Source: Hemibagrus wyckioides (taxonomy: Eukaryota > Chordata > Actinopteri > Siluriformes > Bagridae). From it: a stretch of 64,000 nt of DNA. Positions within the stretch are counted from its first letter, which is position 1. Every line of letters begins with the position of its first letter. The notes below the pieces were generated by a model. That model saw only the letters and a list, made by a program, of their open reading frames with translations. It was not told the origin of the DNA and made no database searches. The stretch is taken from contig NC_080720.1 of the NCBI RefSeq assembly GCF_019097595.1, positions 27,710,852-27,774,851 on the forward strand, read 5' to 3'. The translations under genes were made by a program, and so were the position numbers. Below are positions 1 through 18,327 of the stretch, piece after piece.

Positions 1-812
1 GGAGAAGAAGAAGAACAAGAACAAGAAGAAGAAGAAGAAGAAGAAGAAGAGAATCAACAAAAATAAGAAGAAGATGAAGAACAAGAAGAAGAAGAAGAGG
101 AACAAGAAAAAGAAGAAGAAGAAGAACAACAACAACAACAATAAGAAGACGATGAAAAAGAAGAAGAAGAAGAAGAAGAAGAAGAGGATCAACAACAATA
201 AGAAGAAGATGAAGAAGAAGAAGAAGAAGAAGAGGAACAAGAAAAAGAAGAAGAAGAAGAAGAACAACAACAACAATAAGAAGAAGAAGAAGAAGAGGAA
301 CAAGAAAAAGAAGAAGAAGAAGAACAACAACAACAATAATAATAAGATGAAAAAGAAGAAGAAGAAGAACAACAACAACAATAATAATAAGATGAAAAAG
401 AAGAAGAAGAAGAAGAAGAGGATCAACAACAATAAGAAGACGATGAAAAAGAAGAAGAAGAAGAAGAGGATCAACAACAATAAGAAGAAGATGAAGAAGA
501 AGAAGAAGAGGAACAAGAAAAAGAAGAAGAAGAAGAACAACAACAACAACAATAAGAAGAAGATGAAAAAGAAGAAGAAGAAGAAGAACAACAACAACAA
601 CAACAACAATAATAAGAAGATGAAAAAGAAGAAGAAGAAGAAGAGGATCAACAACAATAAGAAGAAGATGAAGAAGAAGAAGAAGAGGAACAAGAAAAAG
701 AAGAAGAAGAAGAACAACAACAACAACAATAAGAAGAAGATGAAAAAGAAGAAGAAGAAGAAGAAGAAGAGGAACAACAACAACAACAATAATAATAATA
801 ATAATCACATGA
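1..812. repeat. Compound (GAA)n/(CAA)n/(AAT)n trinucleotide array
   Basis: About 800 bases of GAA runs alternate with short CAA/AAT blocks and recurring AAGATGAAAAAGAAG joints, giving an irregular higher-order repeat. The + strand is almost free of T except at ATG and AAT joints. It stays open as a 270-residue Lys/Asn-only frame, which is a by-product of the triplet period and not a gene. The array may continue to the left of the window. Long purine GAA tracts can form triplex (H-DNA), which is known for such repeats and not shown here. Confidence 0.95.
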
Positions 813-1272
813 TATTTCTTATGATCATGAACTTATCTAATGAGAGTTTTGGTACTTGTGATAAGAAACTAAAGGTGAAGAAGTGAAGAAATCATTTTCA
901 GACACTAGGTTTTTGTTATTTAATGTTTTTCCTAGTGCACAGATCATCACCTATTTACTATAAACAAAAACTATCTATTGGTCAGGATAGAAAAAAGCAA
1001 AAGCTTCCAGATGACGAAGGTATTAGAAACAATTCACTGTTGTTAGGTTTAATACAAACAAACAAAAAGTAATAATTGGAGCAAGTATTTGGAATCTGAA
1101 TTCAGTTTCAGTAAATATCTTACAGTCACAGTGTTTTAGTATTAAGTTTTGCAATCTTTAGTTTTACAGAACATCTTGACAAACTTTGGGCATGAAGTGA
1201 ACTAATTTCTGTATCAGTTCCCTATAGTGGAAGTTTCCTCTAACAAAAAATTTAGTTTATATACACTACAGC
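813..1272. other. AT-rich unique stretch, no gene seen
   Basis: Ordinary AT-rich sequence between two triplet repeats. No exon-like frame, RNA gene or recognisable transposon end was seen. Confidence 0.5.
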
Positions 1273-1273
1273 A

Positions 1274-1530
1274 TCTTCTTCTTCTTCTTCTTCTTCTTCT
1301 TCTTCTTCTTCTTCTTCTTCTTCTTCAGTAAATCATCTCTCTCCACCTATCCCTATCTTCTGCATCCTCAACACTAGCTTCATATCCTCATTTATTACAT
1401 CCATATACCTCCTCTTTGGCCTTCCTCTTTGCCTCCTACTCACTCTCCCTCCTCTGAACATGTCCAAACCATCTTAATCTGGCCTCCCTAACTTCGTCCC
1501 CCAAACATCCAACATGAGCTGTCCAGCATC
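1274..1530 (-). mobile_element. Fragment of a teleost non-LTR retrotransposon with (CTT)n tail
   Basis: A pure (CTT)n run (1274-1325) is followed by a stretch rich in CATCTCTCTCCACCT and ATCTTCTGCATCCTCA. The same stretch recurs at 3380-3510, again beside a CTT run. On the - strand this reads as a 3' end followed by a (GAA)n tail, as expected for a LINE whose tail is a short tandem repeat. I recognise it as a common fish repeat but cannot name the family with certainty. Confidence 0.6.
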
Positions 1531-1684
1531 GATGATTTCATTTCTTCACTCCTGCAACCCACAGATGATCTATGAGGTTTAGGTCAGGACTGGATTATCC
1601 TGCTTTAAAAAACTCTTCTGCACTTCTGCTGCTTGATTAGTTTTTTCACTCATTTTCACTCATTCATCTGAGTTCATGCATTCA

Positions 1685-1818
1685 TCATATGTTTATAGCA
1701 ACCTTATCCAGAGCAACTTACCTCATTTTATAGAACTTGCTCAGGGGCCCAGGGTGGACATTTGGCGAACCTTCCAATCGGTGGTCCAACACCTTAACCA
1801 CTAAGCTACCACATCCAT
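1685..1818 (-). repeat. tRNA-type SINE-like fragment
   Basis: It contains CTTATCCAGAGCAACTTAC, then CTTGCTCAGGGGCCCA, then ACACCTTAACCACTAAGC. These are the usual blocks of the SINE-like repeats seen throughout teleost genomes. Related pieces occur at 33275, 34800, 36340, 47930 and 57590. The copy is short and diverged. Confidence 0.55.
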
Positions 1819-2474
1819 TTAGAAAAATCTAAATACTGTATCAAGCGAATGAAAATATGCAAGAAAATGATGCTAGGTGAAATCCTGTGTGTTCCACCAA
1901 GCTGATATGCTGTCAGGTGTGTTTATCTGACAGCTCAGTTGATGTGGATGTTGGGAATCTTGGGAATTCTAAGCTGAAAGTTTTTCCATTTTCCATATAC
2001 ATTCGATTTCAGCATTAATGTTCAACCTCGTTCTCAGAATTTTGCACCACTGTACTTCTGGTTTTGACCTTTGCCTGTTTTGACACAGAATATGTTTTGT
2101 CCTTGTGGAATGTTGCCTCCATGTGCTTTAATGCAATGCCAAGATCACAATTGTTGATTGGAGCTAAATAAAAAATACATACACCTTCCCTCATTCACTT
2201 ACATGTCACTTAATCTCACTTCAAATGTCATCAAGGAACCAGGATATCCTTGACGTCTGGACGTTTTCTTCCTTAGTTTTGCCTTGAGGCTTTTTATTTA
2301 AAAAAAAAGCTATATGAAATATTTGCATGTGTGTGCTGCATTAGATAAGCCACCATCTTGGATAACTGTTTCTTAAATGCAGTTCGATGTCAATCCACCT
2401 TTTAGGTCACCTGAAGTTCTGTGTCATTTATCTAATGTTCAAGGAAGGAGTCGCCAGTATTAGAGCTTTGGTCA

Positions 2475-3350
2475 GTATTTCAATATAATATCAGAATCCG
2501 AATCAGAAAGAGCATACAAGGAATTCGTGTTACTGTCATAAGCTCCAGTGCACCGAGACAACAATAATAAAAACGGGATAAGAAATAGAAATACACATTT
2601 AAATAGAAAAATAAAATAAATTGTACATGTAGAATAGAATAAGATGAGATGTAGAGTGGTAACAAATAAATATAAGGTTATTGCACATATTTTTATTGCA
2701 CAATGGGGGGAACATTTAACTGTTCATGAGGTTGAGATTGCTTGGGGGAAAACTGCCTGGCTGTCCTAGTATTTGGTGCTCTGTAGCGCAGGCCAGATGG
2801 CATAAGTTCAAAAAGGAGATGGCTTGGATGTGAGGGGTCCCGAGGGATTTTCTGAGCTCTTTTCCTCACTCTGGAGGTATACAGTTCTTGAAGGGTGGGC
2901 AAGGGAGCACCATAATCCACTGGTAATCCACTGACAGATAGAGCTAGAAACAGAGAGCTGGGTTAGTTTGGTTTGGAGGAGTGTTGGGATGATGGTGTCG
3001 AAGGCCGAACTGAAGTCCACGAACAGGAGCTTCACATAAGTCCCTGATTTATCCAGATGCTGTAGGAAGAAGAGCAGTCCCATGTTGACTGCATCATCCA
3101 CCAACCTTTTTGCTCGGTAAGCAAACTGCAGGGGGTCCAGTAAGGGTCCAGTGATGTTCTTTAGATAAGCCAACACCAGTCTTTCAAACGACTTCAAGAC
3201 CACAGACGTTAAAGCAACAGGTCTGTAGTAATTAAGTCCTGTTATCTTGGGTTTCTTTGGGACGGGGATGATGGTTGAATGTTTGAAGCAGGCAGGGACT
3301 TCGCCCAACTCCAGTGATCTATTGAAGATCTGTGAAAAGATGGAGGCCAG
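2475..3350 (-). pseudogene. L2/CR1-like LINE: truncated reverse transcriptase with internal deletion
   Basis: Read on the - strand, an open stretch from about 3350 to 2940 encodes the middle of a non-LTR reverse transcriptase: [32 protein letters not shown], and motif A as [13 protein letters not shown] with the first catalytic Asp. After ICQWITS the match jumps directly to the extreme C-terminus ([20 protein letters not shown], 2920-2693), then to a 3' UTR ending near 2475. The segment that would carry the YADD motif is missing, and the 5' part of the element is absent. It is a dead insertion upstream of apoh, not a host gene. The clade call (L2 versus Rex1/CR1) is from remembered family resemblance. 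Confidence 0.85.
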
Positions 3351-3377
3351 CTGATCATTATTTAATAATGATCAGCT

Positions 3378-3512
3378 AGTCTTCTTCTTCTTCTTTCTGC
3401 TTTTCCCTTCAGGGGTTGCCACAGCGAATCATCTCTCTCCACCTCTCCCTATCTTCTGCATCCTCAACACTTACACCCACTAGCTTCATATCTTCACTTA
3501 TTACATCCATAA
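3378..3512 (-). mobile_element. Second copy of the (CTT)-tailed retrotransposon fragment
   Basis: It starts with a CTTCTTCTTCTTT run, then matches the 1326-1400 fragment (CATCTCTCTCCACCTCTCCC, ATCTTCTGCATCCTCAACAC). It abuts the LINE reverse transcriptase fragment, so two unrelated retroelement remains are nested here. Confidence 0.6.
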
Positions 3513-4230
3513 TAATGATCAAATTATGTAAAATACTATCTCATAATAACCTGTTATTTCAGTATTGATGTGCTGATATGGTACAGCGTTCTGTGAGGAG
3601 ACAGGAGGAAGGAGTCTCCAGTGTCAGCACTTTGGTAATGTCATTTTTAAAGCATATTTGATTTAACGTGTCATTATTTTGACTCATTATCTTCATATAT
3701 TGTCATGTTGTTGACGTAGTGCTTGTTTCTGTAAATAGACAGGAGTCTCCAGTGCCAGTGGTTTGTAACAGCCAGGAAACTTTGATGTGCGGTGTCTAAG
3801 CCTGAAAGAGGAATTTTACTGTCAGGCTGGAGGTTCTGCAGAAAAAAAGTGAGTCAAAGTTAGACTGCTACACTAAACAAATCTCTTGGTCTGACCTTTG
3901 AGCTCAGATTTGTCATTTGCGTCTCAGTAACACAACAGCCAATAAACCAAATAGCAGTTCAACAAAGAGAAACATGAATACTAAACACCTGCTTGCTACG
4001 TAATAGGTGATTTATTTAGTCTTCTTATGTATAAGCGACACTTTAACACACTATGAAAACCATCCTCCGAAACGCAAACAGAGAAATAAACTGTTGCTGA
4101 CATGAGCAGCATTAACTGCATGTGTAAGGCTTAAAGGAGGATGAAGGGAGTGTACAAACATTCAGAAGGTCAGAGACTTTTGAATGCTGGTAAATGACGA
4201 TGACCCCATTTCTCCAATCACCTCCCCCAG

Positions 4231-4296
4231 CTTGTTTAAACAAGATTTCTACAGCCCAGAAAAGTGGCTGTAGTCAATATCAGTGGATTAAAAACT
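4231..4296 (+). promoter_or_regulatory. apoh: Putative proximal promoter of apoh
   Basis: A perfect 14-base palindrome CTTGTTTAAACAAG (4231-4244) holds a TGTTTAA core of the kind bound by forkhead (FOXA/HNF3) factors. An A/T-rich GGATTAAAAAC element follows just before the start codon at 4303. APOH is a liver-secreted protein, and mammalian APOH promoters lack a classical TATA box. Assigning these two short motifs is inference, and the transcription start is not known. Confidence 0.3.
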
Positions 4297-4302
4297 GAGA
4301 AG

Positions 4303-12244
<7,942 letters not shown>

Positions 12245-12408
12245 CCACTGGAACCTGGGACACCAAAAGGACAAATAGAAAAGGACACTGAGAGCTGCTT
12301 AAAGAAAAACTTTAAAATGACTCTTCTGGCACGTAGCATTGTGATTTAGGTTTCATTTTCAATGTTACAATGTCAAGAAATGTCAAAAATGTAAGAGGAT
12401 TCTTTAAC

Positions 12409-12483
12409 ATTAAAGGTTTTGCATTTAAATTACTTCATGTCTCAATCGCCATATTTCAGATATATCGAATTTATTATATTAAA
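12409..12483 (+). promoter_or_regulatory. apoh: Candidate polyadenylation signals of apoh
   Basis: ATTAAA occurs at 12409-12414 and 12478-12483, 165 and 234 bases after the stop codon. No AATAAA was seen before the Tc1 element. Either could serve; no transcript evidence is available. Confidence 0.4.
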
Positions 12484-12579
12484 AGGAAAGAAAAAACACT
12501 GGAGCTATCATGTTTTTTTTTGGACTTTCCTTTAAACATTAAAGGAGTAAAAGTACAACATGATCTATATTAGATAGTG

Positions 12580-13799
12580 TATACACCGATCAGGCATAAC
12601 ATTATGACCACCTGCCCTAATATTGTGTTGGTCCCCTCTTTTGCTGCCGAAACAGCCCTGACCTGTCGAGACATGGACTCCACTAGATCCCTGAAGGTGT
12701 GCTGTGGTATCTGGCACCAAGATGTTAGCAGCAGATCCTTTAAGTCCTGTAGGTTGTGAGGTGGGGCCTCTATGGATCGGACTTGTTTGTCCAGCACATC
12801 CCACAGATGCTTGATTGGATTGAGATCTGGGGAATTTGGAGGCCAAGTCAACACCTCAAACTCGTTGTTGTGCTCATCAAACCATTCCTGGACCATTTTT
12901 GCTTTGTGGCACGGCGCATTATCCTGCTGAAAGAGGCCACAGGCATCAGGGAATATCATTTCTATGAAAGGGTGTAGATGGTCTACAACAATGCTTAGGT
13001 AGGTGGTATGTGTCAAAGTAACGTCCACATGGATGGCAGGACCCAAGGTTTCCCAGCAGAACATTGTCTAAAGCATGACACTGCTTCCGCCGGCTTGCCT
13101 TCTTCCCATAGTGCCTGGTGCCATGTGTTTCCTGGTAAGCGACGCACACGCACCCGGCCATCCACAAGATGTAAAAGAAAACGTGATTCATCAGACCAGG
13201 CCACCTTCTTCCATTGTTCCATGGTCCAGTTCTGATGCTCACATACCTATTGTTAGCACTTTCAGCAGTGCACCGCGGTCAGTATGGGCACCCTGACTGG
13301 TCTGCGGCTATGCAGCTCCATACACAACAAACTGTCCTGCACTGTGTATTCTGACACCTTTCTATCAAAACAAGCATTAACTTCTTCAGTAATCTGAGCA
13401 ACAGTAACTCGTCTGTTGGATCAGATCACACGGACCAGCCTTCACTCCCCACGTGCATCAGTGAGCCTTGGCCGCCCATGACCCTGTCTCCGTTTCACCA
13501 CTGTTCCTTCCTTGGACCACTTTTGATAGATACTGACCACTGCAGACCGGGAACACCCCACAAGAGCTGCAGTTTTGGAGACGCTCTGATCCAGTCTTCT
13601 AGCCATCACAATTTGGTCCTTGTCAAACTCGCTCAAATCCTTACACTTGTCCATTTTTCCTGCTTCTAACACATCAACTTTGAGGACAAAATGTTCACTT
13701 GCTGCCTGATATATCCCACCCACTAACAGGTGCCCTGATGAGCAGATAATCAGTGTTACTCACTTCACCTGTCATAATGTTATGCCTGATTGGTGTATA
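12580..13799 (-). mobile_element. Tc1/mariner element, full length, TA target site
   Basis: The ends read TATACACCGATCAGGCATAA on the left and, reverse-complemented, TATACACCAATCAGGCATAA on the right. Both continue into CATTATGAC, giving at least 27 of 28 matching bases. TA dinucleotides at 12580-12581 and 13798-13799 fit Tc1/mariner target duplication. The body (about 1.2 kb) encodes a broken transposase on the - strand. It sits 336 bases after the apoh stop codon. End preservation suggests a fairly recent insertion or a copy that could still be mobilised by another transposase. Confidence 0.93.
12610..13654 (-). pseudogene. Inactivated Tc1-type transposase
   Basis: The frame starts at 13654 with [16 protein letters not shown] and a helix-turn-helix ([20 protein letters not shown]), then a GRPR-type basic motif, and stops at 13442. 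The catalytic domain continues in other frames: VAWSDESRF (first Asp) near 13200, then FQQDNAPCHKAK (second Asp) and WPPNSPDLNPIKHLWDVLD near 12800. The third acidic residue of the Tc1 DD34E triad, normally Glu in PIEHLW, is Lys (AAG). The frame breaks plus this change make it inactive. Confidence 0.9.
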
Positions 13800-13811
13800 A
13801 TCAACATAAAA

Positions 13812-13812
13812 C

Positions 13813-13898
<86 letters not shown>

Positions 13899-13900
13899 AA
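13812..13900. repeat. (CTAT)n microsatellite next to the Tc1 right end
   Basis: About 22 uninterrupted units starting 13 bases outside the Tc1 element. It is the same motif as the array at 12031-12160 on its other side. Confidence 0.95.
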
Positions 13901-14280
13901 ACACATATATACAGTATATTATTGAGTTAGAAATTGAAAGTGGTTGGCAGAGGAATAAACACTATGGGTTGTGTTGTTACTGGAAAACTGATCTAACAGA
14001 ACAGTGGTTTATTCTTTAAAAGCAGCTATATTTTAGGTGCTTCAGCAATTCAATTGCCCTTCAATTGTATCTCCATGGTTAATGTATAATGTATTTATTT
14101 TCTACCTTTACAATTAAGATCCTCCATTTAAGAGAAGGTGCTTAGGTAAAAGGCAGATTAAGCTTGGATGTGAAAGTAAAGAGACTCCCTGCAATTTGTA
14201 TAGTTGTTTATGGCACTGTATACAACAAAATGCTCACTCCTTTATACGCTGACATTTCATTTAAAACAAGTAGAAAAGAA
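13901..14280. other. Unique stretch, no gene seen
   Basis: AT-rich sequence without a recognisable exon or transposon end. Confidence 0.5.
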
Positions 14281-14510
14281 GACGAAAGAGAAGAAAAGAA
14301 GATGAGACATAAGAGAAGAGAAATAGAAAGAAGAGAAATAGAGAGAAGAAATAAAAAGAAGCAAGAAACGAAAAGAAGAAAAGCACAGAAATGAGAAGAG
14401 AAGAGAAGAGAAGAGAAGAGAAGAGAAGAGAAGAGAAGAGAAGAGAAGAGAAGAGAAGAGAAGAGAAGAGAAATGAAGAGAAGAGAAGAGAAGAGAAATG
14501 AAGAGCACAT
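14280..14510. repeat. Degenerate then pure (GAGAA)n array
   Basis: Purine-only AGAAGA-type sequence becomes regular AGAAG units from 14393 to 14500. It is probably related to the larger array at 14817. Confidence 0.93.
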
Positions 14511-14633
14511 CTGAACATCTTCATAAAGTATCACTAAATATTAATATAACCCTATATTTCTTACTGCATTGCATCTTGTTCTTCTCCATCACCATCAGAA
14601 ACGCTTTAAAGTGATTCATCAGTTCATTATATG

Positions 14634-14706
14634 ACCGCTAGATGGCGCCAGTGATTTTAGGCAAGATAAATGTCAACGCAAAGAAATAGCGCCGCCTAGT
14701 GGCACA
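14634..14706. promoter_or_regulatory. Two convergent CTCF-like motifs
   Basis: CCGCTAGATGGCGCCA (14635-14650, + strand) and CCACTAGGCGGCGCTA (reverse strand, about 14687-14702) both resemble the vertebrate CTCF core (CCACNAGGGGGCGC type). They point toward each other with about 36 bases between them. They sit in unique sequence between the end of apoh and a large repeat block. Binding is not shown by sequence alone. Confidence 0.55.
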
Positions 14707-14816
14707 ATTTATGTGTATTTAATTCTAGCAATATATTCTAGTTAATAATAGAGAAAAATACACAATAATTTCATTGTATTCAAGCTTCATTATATTCCTC
14801 ACTACAGCATTATTTA

Positions 14817-16636
14817 GTGACATTTCCACATTAAGAGAGAAGAGAAGAGAAGAGAAGAGAAGAGAAGAGAAGAGAAGAGAAGAGAAGAGAAGAGCAGCAT
14901 GGAAGCCAGAAGGGAAGAGAAGAGAAGAGAAGAGAAGAGAAGAGAAGAGAAGAGAAGAGAAGAGAAGAGAAGAGAAGAGAAGAGAAGAGCAGCATGGAAG
15001 CCAGAAGGGAAGAGAAGAGAAGAGAAGAGAAGAGAAGAGAAGAGAAGAGAAGAGAAGAGAAGAGAAGAGAAGAGAAGAGCAGCATGGAAGCCAGAAGGGA
15101 AGAGAAGAGAAGAGAAGAGAAGAGAAGAGAAGAGAAGAGAAGAGAAGAGAAGAGAAGAGAAGAGAAGAGAAGAAAAGAAAAGCATGCGAAGCCAGACAGG
15201 AAGTGTAGAGAAGAGAAGAGAAGAGAAGAGAAGAGAAGAGAAGAGAAGAGAAGAGAAGAGAAGAGAAGAGAAGAGAAGAGAAGAAAAGCATGTGAAGCCA
15301 GACAGGAAGTGTAGAGAAGAGAAGAGAAGAGAAGAGAAGAGAAGAGAAGAGAAGAGAAGAGAAGAGAAGCATGCGAAGCCAGACAGGAAGTGTAGAGAAG
15401 AGAAGAGAAGAGAAGAGAAGAGAAGAGAAGAGAAGAGAAGAGAAGAGAAGAGAAGAGAAGAGAAGCATGCGAAGCCAGACAGGAAGTGTAGAGAAGAGAA
15501 GAGAAGAGAAGAGAAGAGAAGAGAAGAGAAGAGAAGAGAAGAGAAGCGAAGCGAAGAGAAGAGAAGAGAAGAGAAGAGAAGAGAAGAGAAGAGAAGAGAA
15601 GAGAAGAGAAGAAAAGAGCAGCATGGAAGCCAGAAGAGAAGAGAAGAGAAGAGAAGAGAAGAGAAGAGAAGAGAAGAGAAGAGAAGAGAAGAGAAGAGAA
15701 GAGAAGCATGTGAAGCCAGACAGGAAGTGTAGAGAAGAGAAGAGAAGAGAAGAGAAGAGAAGAGAAGAGAAGAGAAGAGAAGAGAAGAGAGGAGAAGAGA
15801 GGAGAAGAGGAGAAAAGAGCAGCAGGAAGCCAGAAGAGAAGAGAAGAGAAGAGAAGAGAAGAGAAGAGAAGAGAAGAGAAGAGAAGAGAAGAGAAGAGGA
15901 GAAAAGAGCAGCATGGAAGCCAGAAGAGAAGAGAAGAGAAGAGAAGAGAAGAGAAGAGAAGAGAAGAGAAGAGAAGAGAAGAGAAGAGAAGAGAAGAGAA
16001 GAGAAGCATGTGAAGCCAGACAGGAAGTGTAGAGAAGAGAAGAGAAGAGAAGAGAAGAGAAGAGAAGAGAAGAGAAGAGAAGAGAAGAGAAGAGAAGAGA
16101 AGAGGAGAAAAGAGCAGCATGGAAGCCAGAAGAGAAGAGAAGAGAAGAGAAGAGAAGAGAAGAGAAGAGAAGAGAAGAGAAGAGAAGAGAAGAGAAGAGA
16201 AGAGGAGAAAAGAGCAGCATGGAAGCCAGAAGAGAAGAGAAGAGAAGAGAAGAGAAGAGAAGAGAAGAGAAGAGAAGAGAAGAGAAGAGAAGAGAAGAGA
16301 AGAGAAGAGGAGAAAAGAGCAGCATGGAAGCCAGAAGAGAAGAGAAGAGAAGAGAAGAGAAGAGAAGAGAAGAGAAGAGAAGAGAAGAGAAATGAAGAGA
16401 AGAGAAGAGAAGAGAAGAGAAGAGAAGAGAAGAGGAGAAAAGAGCAGCATGGAAGCCAGAAGAGAAGAGAAGAGAAGAGAAGAGAAGAGAAGAGAAGAGA
16501 AGAGAAGAGAAGAGAAGAGAAGAGAAGAGAAGAGCAGCATGGAAGCCAGAAGAGAAGAGAAGAGAAGAGAAGAGAAGAGAAGAGAAGAGAAGAGAAGAGA
16601 AGAGAAGAGAAGAGAAGAGAAGAGAAGAGAAGAGTC
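14817..16636. repeat. (GAGAA)n satellite-like array with two spacer types
   Basis: About 1.8 kb of near-pure AGAAG units is interrupted at fairly regular 80-210 base steps by 17 spacers. Eleven contain GCAGCATGGAAGCCAGAAG (14892, 14987, 15078, 15618, 15816, 15906, 16112, 16212, 16318, 16441, 16532). Six contain CATGCGAAGCCAGACAGG or the CATGTG variant (15181, 15289, 15369, 15467, 15706, 16006). The shared GAAGCCAGA core suggests one ancestral spacer. Open frames of up to 650 residues on both strands arise only because the 5-base unit lacks stops. Confidence 0.96.
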
Positions 16637-16729
16637 TTCGTCAGATTTTGTCCGTTTATATGATTTGTGTCGTGCAAACAAAAAACTGGTTAGTACCTAT
16701 TATCACTCATAACTCTTGTAGCAATTTTC

Positions 16730-17482
16730 CCCCTCACCTCACCTCACCTCCCTCACCTCACCTCACCTCACCTCACCTCCCTCACCTCACCTCACCTCAC
16801 CTCCCTCACCTCACCTTCCCTCCCTCACCTCACCTCCCTCACCTCACCTCACCTCACCTCACCTCACCTCCCTCACCTCACCTCACCTCACCTCCCCTCC
16901 CCTCCCCCCCCCTCCCCTCCCCCCCCCCCCCCTCCCCTCCCCTCCCCTCCCTCACCTCACCTCACCTCCCTCACCTCACCTCACCTCACCTCACCTCACC
17001 TCCCTCACCTCACCTCCCTCACCTCACCTCACCTCACCTCACCTCCCTCACCTCCCCCCACCTCACCTCACCTCACCTCCTCCTCCCCTCCCCTCCCCTC
17101 CCCTCCCTCCCCTCACCTCACCTCACCTCCCCTCACCTCCCTCACCTCACCTCACCTCACCTCCCTCACCTCACCTCACCTCCCTCACCTCCCTCACCTC
17201 ACCTCACCTCACCTCGCCTCACATCACCTCACCTCACCTCCCTCACCTCACCTCACCTCACCTCCCTCACCTCACCTCACCTCACCTCACCTCACCTCCC
17301 TCGCCTCACCTCACCTCACCTCACCTCACCTCACCTCACCTCACCTCACCTCACCTCCCTCGCCTCACCTCACCTCCCACACCTCACCTCACCTCACCTC
17401 ACCTCACCTCCCTCACCTCACCTCACCTCACCTCCCTCGCCTCACCTCACCTCCCTCACCTCACCTCACCTCCCTCACCTAT
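16730..17482. repeat. (CACCT)n / CCCTCACCTCA array
   Basis: About 750 bases of CCTCA units with recurring CTCC phase shifts and a C-rich core (16890-16945). It is separated from the GAGAA array by about 95 unique bases. The opposite strand is G-rich (GAGGTGAGG), with runs of G2-G3 and longer. Confidence 0.96.
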
Positions 17483-17499
17483 CTGATATCTATGATACC

Positions 17500-18027
17500 T
17501 ATCTGATACCTATCTGAATCTGATATTCATCCAAAATAAAGTCTTAACACTAGACATAATCATATTAACATAACCCATACTAGATATTATAATTAGAGTT
17601 GATTTGATTGGTTGTATAAGAATGTATAAGAAGTTTGTAGATTTTTTTTGATGAGTCCATTTTTCAAAGCTGATCTCCCATAACAATAACTTAATCCTGG
17701 TCAGGGTCACAGTGGATACAAAGCCTATCCCTGAAACACTGGGTGTGAGGTGAGAAAACATCCTGAATGAAACTGACAGGCAGAAATGCCCTGCTTCCTT
17801 CACTGGGACTGATACTGTTTGTCCACACCTCTTTGATCGAGACTGATGAGGTCACACCACTTTCAGTCAGATGAACAGGCGCCAGGCCTCCTTCACTGGA
17901 GCTGACAGGCACATGGCTCCAGCAGGGACAGAACAGCAGCATTTTTTATTTATTCTTTTATCTGGATCCAAGGTGGTCCCAGTATATTCAGCAGAGAAGG
18001 AACAGTTCATTGTAGCATCATCTACAT

Positions 18028-18058
<31 letters not shown>

Positions 18059-18296
18059 CTTGCGTAAACTTCATGTCTGAAAGTTGTTCTGTTATCTCAG
18101 CCTTGATATTTTTTTTTGTTTGTTCTGGAGAAGCTGGGCTTCCATACCTCAGAAGAGGTCCATGTTGATTTATCTGCCTTTCTTTTATACTCCTTTTTGA
18201 CCTTCCACGTCCGCATTCTGTTTCTCATTCCGCTAATCTGCAGCACCATCTGTGTAGGACGTGATGGCTCACCACCTGGAAGTCATAGCCCTTATA

Positions 18297-18327
<31 letters not shown>

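Noticed and set aside
74..886. 270-codon Lys/Asn-rich frame
   Set aside because: It is a translation of the GAA/CAA triplet array. Only about the last 30 codons are outside the repeat, and they match nothing.
2808..3308. 166-codon frame as a host gene
   Set aside because: It contains reverse transcriptase motif A and flanking LINE sequence. It is a truncated, internally deleted retroelement.
14725..16677. Open frames of 430-650 codons on both strands (LLFSS / REEKR repeats)
   Set aside because: The five-base unit has no stop in several frames on either strand. The composition is pure repeat, with no start or splice logic and no domain.
16648..17517. 289-codon Pro/Ser/His/Leu/Thr-rich frame
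   Set aside because: It is a translation of the CACCT array.
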